Source: Collybiopsis luxurians FD-317 M1
Taxonomy: Eukaryota > Basidiomycota > Agaricomycetes > Agaricales > Omphalotaceae
DNA length: 64,000 bases
Assembly: GCA_000827265.1 (NCBI GenBank)
Contig: KN834761.1
Coordinates: 127,841 to 191,840, forward strand
Reading direction: 5' to 3'
In this document: piece after piece, positions 11,830 through 24,108 of the stretch
How positions within the stretch are numbered: position 1 is the stretch's first letter
Layout: the number at the start of each line of letters is the position of its first letter
The notes under the pieces: generated by a model
Told to the model about the DNA's origin: nothing
Seen by the model: the letters and a program-made list of their open reading frames with translations, nothing else
The model's database searches: none
Made by a program: the position numbers and the translations under genes

Positions 11830-14800
11830 CTAGTCAGTATTGATATGGCACCATTCAGAATCCCTGAAAAATTTTGGACTACGATAGGTAGCCTCATATA
11901 TAGGGGCAGCCCAAATACTCAAGTATGCACAAACAAGAGATGTAATGGAGGAGAGTATGATATCATTCTGCTTTCCATATATTTCTTTATTTATGAGGAT
12001 CAGTTGTTCTTGCAACTTCTCCGCTGCCTGCAACTTTCCGCATGCCCAATAAGTGGCAGCAAGGGCTGCCATGGAAGAAACTGTATCAGGGTGCCTCTCA
12101 CCATATACACTTCTATGCAAGGAAAACGCTTGCTTTTGTAGTTTCTTGGCTGCCTGGAGCTTTCCACTGGCCCAAAATATCACTACAAGATTGGCCATAG
12201 ATGTCAGGGTATTAGGATGTCGCACACCAAGTATTTCCTTGCGCAAATAAAGAACTCGACTTTCTAGCTTCTCGGCCAGCCCTAGTTTGCCATGTGCACA
12301 ATAAGTACCAGCAAGATTAGCCATAGACCTAAGAGTATCAGGATGATATTTTCCGAGGATTTTTTTCCGCAAAAGGAGAGCCTCCTCTTCCAGCCCTGTA
12401 GCTGCTTCAAGATTACCACAAGCCCGGTATGTGCTGGCAAGATTAGCCATGGCTTTCAGTGTATCAGGATGACACTTTCCATGAATTTTGCGGTGCATGG
12501 AAAATACTTGCTCGTCCAACTCTCTAGCTGCCTTGAGTTTCCCATGCCCTTGATACACACTTGCTAGGTTAACCATGGAAGTGAGAATGTAATGATGACA
12601 TTCTTGAAAGACATCTTTTTTCAAGAAATCCTTCTGCCCCTCTATTCCGTCACTTATGTCCTTAAGTTTTCTGTGGACCCAGCAACCCACTACAAGCTGT
12701 GCCTTAGAAGTCAGTGTATCTGAGGGATACTCCTCTAAAATCTTTTCACATAATGTAAATATCTGTGCTTCCAGTGCTCTTTTTATCTCCAATTTTCCAT
12801 GGATCCGATATATATGTGCAAGGTTAGCCATGGCAGTTAGTGTGCATGGGTGTGGCTTGTGCAGAACTTTGATACAAGAGGAGAGCACCTGTTCCTGTAA
12901 CTCAGTGGCTACCTCTACCTTTCCAAGTGCTCTATAAGTATCTGCAAGATTGCTCATAGAAGTTAATGTATCTGGATGTTCTTTGCCAAGTGTTTGCTTG
13001 TATAATAAAAATACTTGCTTTGCTAATTTCTCACTATATTCTCCAAATCCGGCCTCCCAGAAAATAAGGGCAAAGCAAATACGTGTGTAAATTGTGGGAA
13101 GATTCTCCCAATTCATGTGGTTAGCATGTATAAATAATTGTCTCCGAAATTGATAATCCTCTTTTTTCAGCTGTCCCATTGGAGTTGCTCGCCCTAGCAG
13201 CATCATTGCTGCTTGTTCCATGGTCATGATCTCATCTTGCGCAATGGTTTCATGTGCACAGGAATGAATCACAGAGTGAAATGTAAGAGATCTGTCTTTG
13301 TCATTGTAAGAAGCAAGAGACATTTGACACAACTCATCAATACTGTCATTCCAGGAATGTTTTGCACTAAAAAGAGAAAAAAATTTGTTCATCACAAATA
13401 CTGCTGTATGCTGGTTGTCAACTGGAACAACCTCAACACCAGTAAATGCAGCTGCCCGGGTGAAGATCTCTGTTGGAATTGTGGTATTGTGAAAGAAAGA
13501 ACAAATGCGAATAAGCCATTGGCTGGTCAAACTGAGTTTATCAAAACTGATCTGGAATGCACTAAAAATAGTTCTCTGATAGTTATCCAGTCCTTTCATT
13601 CTGTAATTTAACATATCGGTTCTTTTCATCCTAAAACGGGACAGATAGTTTGAAAGAGTGCATGTTGTGGATTTATGGATATATGCACCTGCTGTTGATA
13701 CAGCAAGAGCCTGACACTGAAGAGCATCAACAATTGGAGATGCCAAATTCCTATTGTCCACGGAGCTCTCCTCCTGTGCATGCTTCAGAAGAAGATCAAT
13801 GGCAATTTCCTTGTCAAGATCATTGAATACAATATGATGACCTGGGGAGGCTATTTGCAATGATTCAGTCAGGCGGCTCGTGATGATTATATTGCCATGA
13901 CTACAATTTGGAATATAGTCCTTTAGATATACACTCTGGTCATCAGCATTATCAAAAATGCAAAGCCAGTTCTGTGATTGTCCCAGAAACTTCTGGACAT
14001 CTTGAATAGTCTCGCCAACTTGGGCTGCCTTTCCAAGCTCCTTGAAATTGGCAGTCAGTGTAGCATCAGAAGTTGCATCAAAAAACCAGATATTTGAAAA
14101 TCTGAAAACCCCTTATTAATGAAATTAAACAAATCTGGAACCATCTCACCTAAAAAAATTTTCTGAAGCAAATTTGAGGGCTACTTGTGTTTTACCAGCT
14201 CCCCCAGGTGCTACAAGAGCAGCTATCCGCTGCCTAGACAGCAAGGCAGATTTTACATCTTTGAAAAGTTTGATTTCTTCTTGAAGTACTCCAAGATCTG
14301 AGATTTTGAATGCAGTAGCAGGAGATGATGCATTTTTGGAGATATCATGGTTGGTACTTGTCACTAGCACTGGTACATTAGGCCATACAGCCCCAAGGAA
14401 ATAGTCCTCAATGCTGAGTGATAGATTTGCATTTTCCAATATCAAGATAGTATTCGCAGATAAAGAGCCTGGAGTCCTGTACTTCTGCTGTGCTTCATTC
14501 AAGGCATTCAAAGAGCTTGCATCTAGAAGAATAGCAGAGCTCCTGCAGTCACCTTTCATTCAGCTGCAACTTTTTTTATGGAACTTAAAACATACCATTT
14601 CATATAGTGTCTTACAAAGTGGATAAGCACATTTTCCTTCAAGCAGGAGATTGTAACAATGGGAGGAGAAAATGTTCTGGAGAGCTGATACAGTATATCT
14701 TCACGACCCACAAAGTATTGACTTGGAGCTGGACACTTCAGAGCATTTGAAGTTGCTATGATGGGATCTACAGCTGCGCTGACTTATTATCAATACTACA

Positions 14801-14952
14801 ACCCTGAATCTCACGTCTGGCTCACCTTCACCATTTGTATGAGGGGAATTATTGATTGCAAAGGACATATTATATTGATGTCCCTGAATCTGGCTAAATT
14901 GCCCACCATTGATGCTGAAATGGTTTGCGCCAGAGAACCATGGGTTGGCCAT
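11830..14952 (-). CDS. NLR-like protein: tandem NB modules plus C-terminal TPR array (copy 2)
   Basis: Paralogue of the gene at 1944-5094 with the same four-exon plan: 14952-14826, 14773-14596, 14542-14150 and 14101-11830. The phases agree throughout and give 989 residues. The N-terminus reads MANPWFSGANHFSINGGQ. The first NB-like module again has the VGRED, LLDASS and LILENAN motifs but TISCLKEN where a P-loop should be. The second has APGGAGKT, IWFFDAT, LCIFDNADD and a TSR-type sensor. The TPR region has the same eight repeats. Differences from copy 1 are spread evenly as substitutions, with a few codon-sized indels and no frame damage, which suggests selection on both copies. It is divergently paired with the intact F-box gene at 15737. 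Role inferred from family: signal-regulated NTPase switch with a TPR ligand or partner sensor. Confidence 0.87.
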
Positions 14953-15736
14953 ATACAGTATTTTCCGTCGTAACTCTGCAAAGCTAACGATGGTGGTGGT
15001 TGTAAGAAAGGAGAGACCGTCACACAAGTCACACTCGATAGCGTCCGAACAACAGCTGCATTTGTCACATAAAGCGCTCAAGTTCGACGTTCCTGATAGC
15101 AGCTGATAGAAAAGAAGTCATATGAGCGGCGTCAGCTTGACAGCTTTTGACGGCAAGAATCTTATCGCATATCGATATTGCAATTGATGAGAGCATATGA
15201 CAGTAACAGCAGTCGAGTAGTTCAGTACTTCCCAGATAATCCAGTCCTCAGTCCAAGTCAGTCCCTAACTCAAAACCTGTTCGCTCAATATATAAGTATG
15301 TGCTTGGTGTGTGCTCAATCTATTTTGGAGAAGCTACTCTCTAGATTCTTTGACTGTTTCTTCTAACGACATTCAACCATGATTCAGGCATTATAAAACC
15401 TCCTGCGACCTTGCATCTTGCTTGCATCCCAACCACTGTCTCCAGGCGGACGACGTAATGTTTATTGCATAACGTCAAGCTGCCAAAACGGTCATTTCTA
15501 CGGGCTTTTGACTTACGATGACTGGATTTGATTGTTTCTTGGCTCACGTCACGGCACCGAATCCCTGTATAAAATGCTCCGTAGTTAGACGTGAAAGGTC
15601 CAAAAACTTCCGTCACGGTGTACAGCCTGGCCAGATATCTCACCAGTGCCTTCATTGGGTACGTCGTTCGAATCGTCGATAGCGCTATAGATTTCTTATC
15701 GCCAGCTAGTTCAATTCAGTTACTACCTACGTCCTC
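14953..15736. promoter_or_regulatory. Shared divergent promoter region of NLR copy 2 and F-box copy B
   Basis: A 784-bp spacer between two start codons that point apart. Its F-box-proximal half (from about 15187) recurs upstream of F-box copy C (from about 17462), and all of it resembles 5095-5812. A tataaaat at about 15569 lies roughly 165 bp upstream of the F-box ATG and is a plausible TATA element; the corresponding stretch upstream of copy A reads cataaaat. Confidence 0.5.
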
Positions 15737-17114
15737 ATGGTATGTTTACAGCCCAAAAAAGTTTCTCATTTTACTGAAATTTAAGTGACACCAGATACCA
15801 GAAGGCATCTCAAATTTCCGGCCATTTTGCGAAAATTGCCGTTCCAAACTTGATAAACTCGCTACAAAAGGCTCTGATATCGAGAATGCCGATTACGATG
15901 AATTTATACGCAGAAACCGATCGAATGATATTCCAGCTACCGCTGAGGAGCGCTCATTCATGCAGAGTCTAACCGACGAGGCAAGCTTGGATCTGGAGCA
16001 CTATGATCATGCTATTTTGGAGCTAGAGTTGGAACTGATTAGGTTAAAACAACGTCGAAATGACACCCTCCAAAAGAGAGTTGGGCCCAGGAAGTCTCTT
16101 CTTTCTCCCATTCGGACATTACCCCCAGAAATCCTACTTCAGATACTCGCTGAAGCCGGCGGTCCGATTACGCTCAGATACCAAAACAACCCCAAGAAGC
16201 TTCAAAGTCCAACATTCGGTCTATCTTGGGTTTGCTCCTGGTGGCGAAGACTAGTCCTTTCCGAAGGTCGGATGTGGTCCTCCCTGGAAATAGATTTTGG
16301 TCGATGGCGTGCCAATGTTGGCCCTGAGCTCTTTGCATTGATGCGAGAATGTTTTTTAGAGCGAGGAGGTATCGCTCCGAGGCGGATCGTGCTAGGAGAT
16401 ATCCATCGACGTTACAACGACGAGTTTGTCTCTCAAATAATGGATGTCTTCTTCCAAGTTACACCGCTATGGAGCGATGTAGCGTTTCGGTTGTTCAGCA
16501 GTTCGGCAGAGAACTTAAACAAGAGGCTGCACAGTGTCGCTGCAAAAGACTTTCCTCTTCTCGAACGCCTACACTTGTTCGTCTCCAATAATTCCGAAGC
16601 TGGGATAGATCGCGCGTTCCAGAACTGCCCAAGGCTGCACCATCTTGAAACACAATATCTCCGTCGTGCAGATCCCATTGAATTTAATAACTTGACCTAC
16701 CTGAAAATAGGCCACTACACTGGTGTGTCGCTAACGGAACTCCTTGTTCAATGTCCTACCCTGGAGACCTTGGTGCTGGAACAATTCGCCTTTGTATCTG
16801 GATATGAACACGTTCTAGTACAGGCTTATCATCACCCTCGTCTCTCGCATTTGGATGTAGCACTCACAGACGGGCATACCGACATGTGGAAAGGTCTCCA
16901 CCTTCCTGCGTTGACTCGTCTGAAATTTCACTTTTGGATGGATATTCCATCACCCCTTCCTGAGCTGGTATCAATGCTTAATCGGTCTCGCTGTGCCTTG
17001 CAGGAAATATCTGCAGACGAGTACTCACAAGATGTTGACGAAGAACAGTGGGAGCAATTTCTTAACGAGATATCTTCAGTCATTCGGACAGATACATCTA
17101 TTTCTCATAATTAG
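15737..17114 (+). CDS. Coiled-coil F-box protein with leucine-rich C-terminus (copy B)
   Basis: Exons are 15737-15739 (only the ATG) and 15795-17114, giving 440 residues. The tiny first exon is inferred. The exon from 15795 is open but begins ATA where copies A and C have ATG, and a GTATGT..CAG intron directly follows an ATG in all three copies. Without it the first Met is at 15960. Order of parts: a CxxC motif (FCENC); a charged coiled coil (LELELELIRLKQRRND); an F-box (PIRTLPPEILLQILAEAGG) followed by FGLSWVCSWWRRL; then a leucine-rich region with LRRADPIEFNNLTYLKIG and CPTLETLVLEQF. F-box proteins of this kind are expected to be substrate adaptors of SCF (Skp1-cullin-F-box) ubiquitin ligases; the substrate is unknown. 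It is divergent with NLR copy 2 and tandem with copy C. Confidence 0.85.
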
Positions 17115-18001
17115 GATTCGACTATAGATAAATAGATTCGCTCAGTCTCGCAGTGCAACGCAACTTTGAGTACCTCCTCTTTGCACGAACTGACTGATCT
17201 TCGTGTAGCGGAGATAAAGAAATAAGTCGCGGTAAAGCCTACCTGAGCCACCATCGTCAGTACTAGTTCCAGCAACATCGCGCTGGTGTTTGGCGCTGAG
17301 CTGGCCTGAAAATTACCCACCAGGAGCCGCATACGACTCCAAAGGAACGAGCGACAAAAAGATTTAAAATGTTGCGTCGCTCATCGCGTGATCATGTCGA
17401 TGAAAGTGCGGGCCGTAACTTACCTCTCTCCCACAAACAGGTCAAGTTCAATGATGTGTCGAGGAGAGCATGCGACAGTATTCGAATAGTTCAGTACCCT
17501 CTCAGATAACTCCATCCTCAATTGAAGTCGATTGAAACCTACTCGCTTAAGATTATGCTCAATCTGCTCTGGAAATACTGCTTTCTCTATGTTCTTTGCC
17601 TGTTTCCTCTAACGACATTTGACTCTGATTTCGGGCTCTACAAAACCTCCAACAACCTTATCTTGCCCAACCACTGTCTCTAGATGGACGGACGTAATGC
17701 AAAAATGCTGCACTCGTTTAGCTTATTGCAAAATGTCAATCTGTCAGTGATCATTTCTACGGGCTTTTGACTTACAATGACCGAACTTGATTGTTTGTTG
17801 GCCCACGTCGCGGCACCGATTTCCTGTATAAAATCCGCCGCAAGAAATGCATGAAAGGTCAAAAAGCTTCCATCACTGAACACAACTTGACCAGACATCT
17901 CACCCGTGCTTTTATTGGGCGCTCTGTTCGGACTAAATCCTCAATAACAACAATTATTCCCTATCGCTCACCAATTCAATTCTGGCACTACCTCCGTTCT
18001 C
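17115..18001 (+). promoter_or_regulatory. F-box B 3' flank and F-box C promoter, with duplication junction
   Basis: About 17120-17440 resembles 19410-19700 (3' flank of copy C). From about 17462 onward the sequence resembles 15187-15736 (promoter of copy B). The junction at 17441-17461 carries a short match to the end of NAA20 exon 1 (tcaagttcaatgatgtg against tcaagttcaataatgtg at 19792-19808). A tataaaat at about 17826 is a candidate TATA element for copy C. Confidence 0.6.
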
Positions 18002-19403
18002 ATGGTAGGTATATAACCCGGAAGAGTCGTTCGTTCAACTAAATTATAAGTGACACTAGATGCTAGAGGGCACCTCAAATTTCCAGCTATTCTGCAAAAA
18101 CTGCCGTTTCAAACTCGATAAACTCGCTACAAAAGGCTCAGATATCGAGGATGTCGAATATGATGAATTCATACGCAGAAACCGATCGAATAATATTCCA
18201 GCTACCGCCGAGGAGCGCTCATACATGCAGAGTCTAACCGACGAGGCAAGCTTGAATCTGGAGCACTATGATTATGCTATATTGGAGTTAGAGTTGGAAC
18301 TGATTAGGTTAAAACAACGTCGAAATGACACCCTCCAAAAGAGAGTTGGGCCCAGGAAGTCTCTCCTTTCTCCCATTCGGACATTACCTGCAGAGATCCT
18401 ACTTCAGATACTCGCCGAAGCCGGGGGTCCAATTACGCTCAAATATCCAACCAACCCCAGGAAGCTTCAAAGTCCAACATTTGGTCTATCTTGGATTTGC
18501 TCCTGGTGGCGAAGATTAGTCCTGTCTGAAGGTCGGATGTGGTCCTCCCTGGAGATAAATTATGGTCGACTGCCTGCAGATATTAGTCCTGAACTCTTTG
18601 CGTTCATGCAAGAGTGTTTCCTAGAGCGAGGAGGTAATGCTTCAAGGCAGATTGTGCTAGAGGATACCAATCCACGTTATGACGAAGATTTCGAGTCCCT
18701 AATAGTGGATGTCATCTTCAAAGTTGCACCGCTATGGAGCGATATATCATTTTCCTTTGTCAGAGATTCTCCAATGATGAAGTACCTCATCGAGGGGTTG
18801 CACAATGTCACTCCAACGGGCTTTCCGTTTCTCGAAAACCTGTACTTGGATGTCCACAAAGATTCCGAAACTGAGATATATCACGGATTTCAAAATTGCC
18901 CACAGCTGCGCAGTTTGGAAACAGTGGTTCTCCGTCGCACAGATTCCATTCACATTCACAACTTGACTTGGCTGAAAATAGACCTTTACACCGGTGTGTC
19001 ACTAGCGGAAGTCCTTGCTCAATGTCCTACCCTGGAGACTTTGGTAGTGGAACATTTCACCTTGGAATCTGGATATGACCACGTTCCAGTACAAGTTTAT
19101 CATCACCCTCGTCTCTCGCATTTGGATGTTTCACTCACCAACGGGGATCCCGATTCGTATATCTACACGTGGATGTGGAAGGGTGTCCACCTTCCTGCGT
19201 TGACTCATCTGAAATTCCACTTTTGGATGGATGACCCGGAGGCCCTCCGCGCGCTCGCATTGATGCTCAATCGGTCTTGCTGTGCCTTACGGGAGATGTT
19301 TGCAGAGGAGTACCTACATGGAGTTGATGAGGAACAATGGGGGCAATTTCTCGACGAGATATCTTCAGTCATTCGGGCGGATACATCTATTTCTCATAAT
19401 TAG
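18002..19403 (+). CDS. Coiled-coil F-box protein with leucine-rich C-terminus (copy C)
   Basis: Exons are 18002-18004 (ATG only) and 18060-19403, giving 448 residues; a start directly at the Met of 18060 would lose only one residue. Residue landmarks: CxxC at 13-16 (FCKNC), coiled coil about 65-95, F-box about 105-125 (PIRTLPAEILLQILAEAGG), then SWICSWWRRLVLSEGRMWSS and a leucine-rich tail with SLAEVLAQCPTLETLVVEHF. Both B and C end in SVIRADTSISHN-type tails (B: SVIRTDTSISHN). Compared with B it has an insertion around PDSYIYTWMWKG. It arose by tandem duplication of B together with its promoter. The likely role is an SCF ubiquitin-ligase adaptor, by family only. Confidence 0.86.
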
Positions 19404-19755
19404 GCTTCGACTATAGAGAAAATAGATTCCTCAGTCTCGCAGTACAACGCATTTTTGAGTACCTCCTCTTTGCACGAACCGACTAATTTTCGTGCAGCGG
19501 AGATAAAGAAATAAGTCGCGGTAAAGCCTACCTGAGCCACCATCATCAGTACTAGTCCCAGCTACCTCGTGCTGTAGTTTGACGTTCAGTTGGCTTCAAT
19601 TAACCCACCAGAAGTTGCTTGGGCCAGTTGAACGAGGGTTCAAAAAAGCCGCGTTGCTCATCGCGTGACCGTGTAGATGAAAATGCGGGCCGTAACTATC
19701 CGCGGCGCCATTTTTTTCCTTGCCTCTACCACGACCCATCTACAAACCGTACGAA
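19404..19755. other. F-box C 3' flank and NAA20 promoter
   Basis: The first 300 bases repeat the flank after F-box copy B. No gene is seen. The last part, with atttttttcc at about 19710, immediately precedes the NAA20 start codon. Confidence 0.45.
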
Positions 19756-20562
19756 ATGAGTGTTCTACGACCTTTCCAGGCTTCAGATATGTTCAAGTTC
19801 AATAATGTGTTCGTTTACTCAGAACTGTCTTCCTATTCCTCCATCGCTGACCGACTTGTAGGAACTTGGATATTTGGACAGAAACGGTAAGGAAAACGGA
19901 AGGCATTTCGAAGTGGCCTTGATATCTTATCATGAACTGTGGATATGACTCGCAGTATAATATTGGCTTCTACTTGCACTACCTCTCTCGCTGGCCCGAC
20001 CTGTGCTGTGTACAGGAAGCCCCGAGTGGCCGTATGATGGGTTACGGTGGGTTCTCTTCCAGTTGGACAATTCTGAACGACTGTTCACATTTGTCACTTC
20101 CGCCTTGTCTTCCTAGTGATCGGAAAAGCCGAAGGACAAGGTCTTGAGTGGCACGGACACGTCACAGCCATAACCGTCGCCCCAGAATACCGACGTCTTT
20201 CTCTTGCAAGAAAAATGATGACCCTTCTTGAGCTTGTTTCGGATGAAATCTACCGAGGGTTTTTTGTGGACCTTTACGTGCGGTGCAACAATATAGTAGC
20301 GGTTGAGATGTATGAAGGGATGGGGTACAGTGTGTATAGGCGAGTGAGGGAATATTATGGGAATTTGGGGGTAGGGAAAGGCGGTCGAGACGAGGAAGAT
20401 GCGTTCGGTATGTGCTGCCTTCTGGTTATAGGGGTCTACTGGCAGGTGGCTGATGGTTTTCTGTTTTCAGATATGCGAAAGCCGCTCTCACGAGATAGTG
20501 CTCGACGTTCGGTGCGAAATAATGGAAGGGATATAATTGTTAGCGCACACGATGTATCGTAG
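19756..20562 (+). CDS. NAA20: N-alpha-acetyltransferase 20 (NatB catalytic subunit)
   Basis: Five exons (19756-19808, 19862-19886, 19956-20046, 20117-20407, 20471-20562) join in phase to 183 residues, a normal length for Naa20/Nat3. The joined protein starts MSVLRPFQASDMFKFNNV and continues NLDIWTETYNIGFYLHYLSR. The GNAT acetyl-CoA-binding loop is in VTAITVAPEYRRLSLARKMM (the Q/RxxGxG/A-type motif here is RRLSLA, with Ser where Gly is usual). Then come FFVDLYVRCNNIVAVEMYEG, MGYSVYRRVREYY and the DEEDAFDMRKPLSRD end that is diagnostic for this family. NatB acetylates protein N-termini starting Met-Asp, Met-Glu or Met-Asn, bound to the ribosome with Naa25. The first intron donor is GTTCGT, an uncommon form. 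Single-copy housekeeping gene flanking the F-box array. Confidence 0.95.
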
Positions 20563-20782
20563 AATCTGTTACAATAGAGTTTCCTTGATACACCTTACTA
20601 TTGAAATTATTGAAATACAAGGTACTCGCTGATGCAACGCTGATGAAAATCTGGAAGCGCTCAAGAAGCTCCTTGGGCGCTCGATCCTGTTGGCATCTTG
20701 CTGCTGTACTTCCATGTACACGTAGTAGTCTACTGCTCAGAAATTGTGGCGAGGCATGTACAGTATGCTCTGAATTTTATTC

Positions 20783-22702
20783 ATGGTTCTTGATACGAAG
20801 GGATCTTTCAGAATGCACGATCTGGCTGGTGAAGAATTGCCGGGTGTCCACCAGCTCCCTCCTGAAATTCTGGAGACGATTTTCCTCTTCTGCTGCCACG
20901 ACAACTCTGTATACAGCTCAAGAACGGAAGCACCTTTCAACTTGTTCTCTACTTGCATGCGGTGGCGGCTAATCGCCTTGAACCTGCCTCGTCTCTGGTG
21001 TACATTCCACGTCGTTCTAGCTCATAACGCCTGCAGACCAGCACTCCCAGTACTCCAATCATGGCTTGATCGATCTCGGACTTGCCCTCTGTCCTTTTCC
21101 CTCATGTATCGAGGACTTAATTTCTTCGACGAAGAAAAAGGTTTCCCTCGGAATCCGGAGACAATGAACAGCGTATTTACGCCACTGAAAATATTATTGG
21201 AACACCTGGGACGATGGAGGAACGTCTATTTTGACCTCAGTAACCTGCCGTATAACATGGATTTCTCGCCCAGCTCTTCCTTTCAGCCAAATTCCTTGAT
21301 TCTGCATAATTTCTCTGTCCGGACATTCGAACCTCATTCGATTCGTTTTCGTACTGCACCGCTCATACCAACCTACATGGACTGGATCTCGGAACTCGCT
21401 CAAAACTCTCCGGGTCTTCGAAAGTTTGCCTCATACGGCGGAGGACTCATCTCTCATTTCTCTGGTGTCAATTCCTCCTATTCCATTCCATGGAATCACT
21501 TGACCACTCTCACCCTTGAACGAGTCTCCGAGACTCTAGCACTGTTCATTCTCCAGTCCTCCTCCTCTCTTATCAAGTGCACGTTCGGCGGTCTGGGTCA
21601 TTACGTGGATTGGTTTCCAAGCTTCAATAATAACAACATCATCACAGGGCCGCAGCTCCGCGACGAGATTATCGCTCGCAAGTTGACCGGTCTCTCCATT
21701 ACGGCGGGGAATGATATCGATAGGTTTTGGACAACCCTGACTGCTCCCAACCTGCGAGAGCTGGAAATTTATATGTTGCTTGATGCACGGCAGTGGCATC
21801 AGGGGGATGAATTGTTACAGTTTTTGACACGTTCGGGTACCGTCTTGGACAGTGCTGGTCTCGGATTAGGTCCAGCCGTGCCAATTTCGACGGCACGGGG
21901 ACCTCCCATTTCGCGATTGGTTCTAAGAAATGTCAAGATTCATACGCGATTGGGAGCCTGTGTCAAGCTTCTGACTGATACACTAGAAGAGTTGGCGGTC
22001 ATTGATAAAACGACGGTGGATGATTCGTTTATGGACTTGCTTACTTTTCCTACAGGTGTGGATCCGGCTGCTAGTTCTCCGGGGAGTGGCATGGAGAGTA
22101 CGGAGGAAGAAAAGAGCTTCCTGTGTCCTCGACTGCAGACTTTGACATTACAACGATGCATTTCCTGCTTGGACGGCCGAACGTCCCAAATGATCAGGTC
22201 TAGGTGGTATTCGCCTGCTTTATCCGCTACCTCAGGCTTGGATGAGGATGGAGATGCGAACATGTGCGAGGGTGTCAAGGACTTGGAGCACAGAAGCGAA
22301 GAGGGTGACATTGGAAATGACAGTAGCACCGAAGCTTACCACATTCCACGCCGTTATTACGGTAACGCCACCTCATATGAACCGCCAAAACCGCGCAAGT
22401 TAAAATCCGTCTGGATCGAGTTTTTAAACTCGAATCATGCGGAAGATGTTTTTCTTTTGGAAGAGATGATGAGGGAAGGTTTGGGAGGGGAAGTCAAGTT
22501 GAAGAAAGGGTAAAGTTTTCTTTTCTTTTCTTTTGTTTTTTTTTTTTCCTTGTGCTTCGTCATTCCGATTGCGAATAAGTAGCTGATCTTCCTATTCTTC
22601 GCACCTAGTGTCAAACTTGCCAAGCGAAGAATTACTGTGGATCCGAGTTTGATCCCTGCGCACGTTCCAGTGCTTCAGCCGCCTCCACTCTGGGGATCGT
22701 AG
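20783..22702 (+). CDS. F-box protein with leucine-rich C-terminus
   Basis: Exon 20783-22509 plus a short last exon 22609-22702, joined in phase through a GTAAAG..CTAG intron that contains a T-rich tract. The product is 606 residues; without the splice it would end eight bases after the donor. The start could also be the Met at 20813. The F-box lies near residues 22-60 (VHQLPPEILETIFLFCC), followed by FSTCMRWRLIALNLPRLWCTF, the usual post-F-box signature of basidiomycete F-box proteins. The middle has leucine-rich strands (LRELEIYMLL, LRNVKIHTRLGACVKLL). It is not a close relative of copies A-D: it has no CxxC and no coiled-coil lead. Expected role: substrate adaptor for an SCF ubiquitin ligase; substrate unknown. 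Confidence 0.85.
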
Positions 22703-24108
22703 TTAGATGAATGGTTGTGGACAGATGAAAATGGAAGAATCCGGATGATAAATTATTTTCTTACGGCTGTTTGCGGGACTTTTTTTGCTTTCTCAAAAGT
22801 GATCTTTGATGAATTCCGCTCGAGGGCTGTTCTTCGTGGTTTCGGTGAGGAATGTAATGGTCTTTGGACACTTACTAGACGTGGATGAATCATAATTCTT
22901 TCTTAAACCAGTTCTTCTTTATGTACTTATATCTTTGGATGTTATGTCTGGCTTAAAATGGACAACACCGTTTTGGAATGTCAGCAACTTCTTTGTGCCA
23001 AGGTAATCTGGTATTTCGAAGACCCTGAGAACGAAATGCTGGGAGACTTCCCAGTGTGCTTTTGCTTGATACAATGACCATGATTCACGGACGCATGGAT
23101 AGATTGTGAGTTGTAAAGACGATGTAATAGTCATCAGGTACTTCCTTCCCATTTAGTTAAAACTACCGACAGAAAGAACAACGGAGTAGTTCGAAGACCT
23201 CTCCCTTGTCTTCAGGAGCTGCTTGACATACATAAACTTCACAATCAGAGATAGACATGCGATCAACAGGACAGCCGGCTCCGCGAGAGCCGCACTTACC
23301 TTGGGACTACTACCTGGCCTTCTTAACATCTTCTCTCGGTGAAAAGGCTTAAAGGGGCGTAATGGGTGCCGATGCCTGGGACTAAACGATGAAAAACAGG
23401 AAATTACTGAGATACACATGTAGTACGGAGTCCAAACGCCCGGCCTGAGCACGAGCCTCAGGAACTGTATTCTGTTCATGAGATCGAGAGCTCAACATCG
23501 TCAAAATGTAAACCTTCCAGGTTCGCTCCTCGCACTTGCAATACCGGCGGCGCGTTTCAAACGTTGCCCATAAGCCCGAGCGCTCTTCATGAAAGGGCCA
23601 GAAACTGTAGTGGCTCAACCAGATCTACTAACCGTTTCTTAGTGAGAATACGCAGGCGCGAATCCAGCAAAGACTTCGCAGAGAAGAGCCACTCGATTAC
23701 AATTTGTTGTATCCTCAACTGTTTGCCCACATACCGCCTGGAATCCACGTCTGACAACTCGGCGGGCAAGGACCATGGTTACTCAGGCCTCAGGTACGAG
23801 CAGTTACGCAGGAAGGCCTAGCTCTGAAGAAAAATGTCATTTAAAGTCGAGCTCAGACTCGGACTAGCGCGTGCAGCGGAGGATCAGAAAAATATCCAAG
23901 AAATCCAACTACCAGTGTAAAAAGCCTCCGGGTTTTTCGAAGTTCCAGCTCACTTGTATGACAATTTTGCTAGTATCGCAGGGCTTCCACCCCGAACCAG
24001 ATCTCTTTTTGAATGAGTTTCTGCATTAGGCATATCAAGGGGTATAAATATCTGTTTTTCTCTTCGTGACTCCTCAGCAACTTTTCCTAGTAGCAGCTGT
24101 CCATCGAG
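22703..24108. other. Intergenic, no gene recognised
   Basis: Several frames of 60-108 codons exist on both strands (for example 23153-23479 minus) but none has a recognisable domain, paralogue or convincing splice pattern. I see no transposon ends. Sequence near 24040 (aggggtataaatatctg) is a likely TATA box for the small secreted-protein gene that follows. Confidence 0.45.

Noticed and set aside
23153..23479. 108-codon minus-strand ORF
   Set aside because: No recognisable domain, and low-complexity frames exist on both strands; not supportable.
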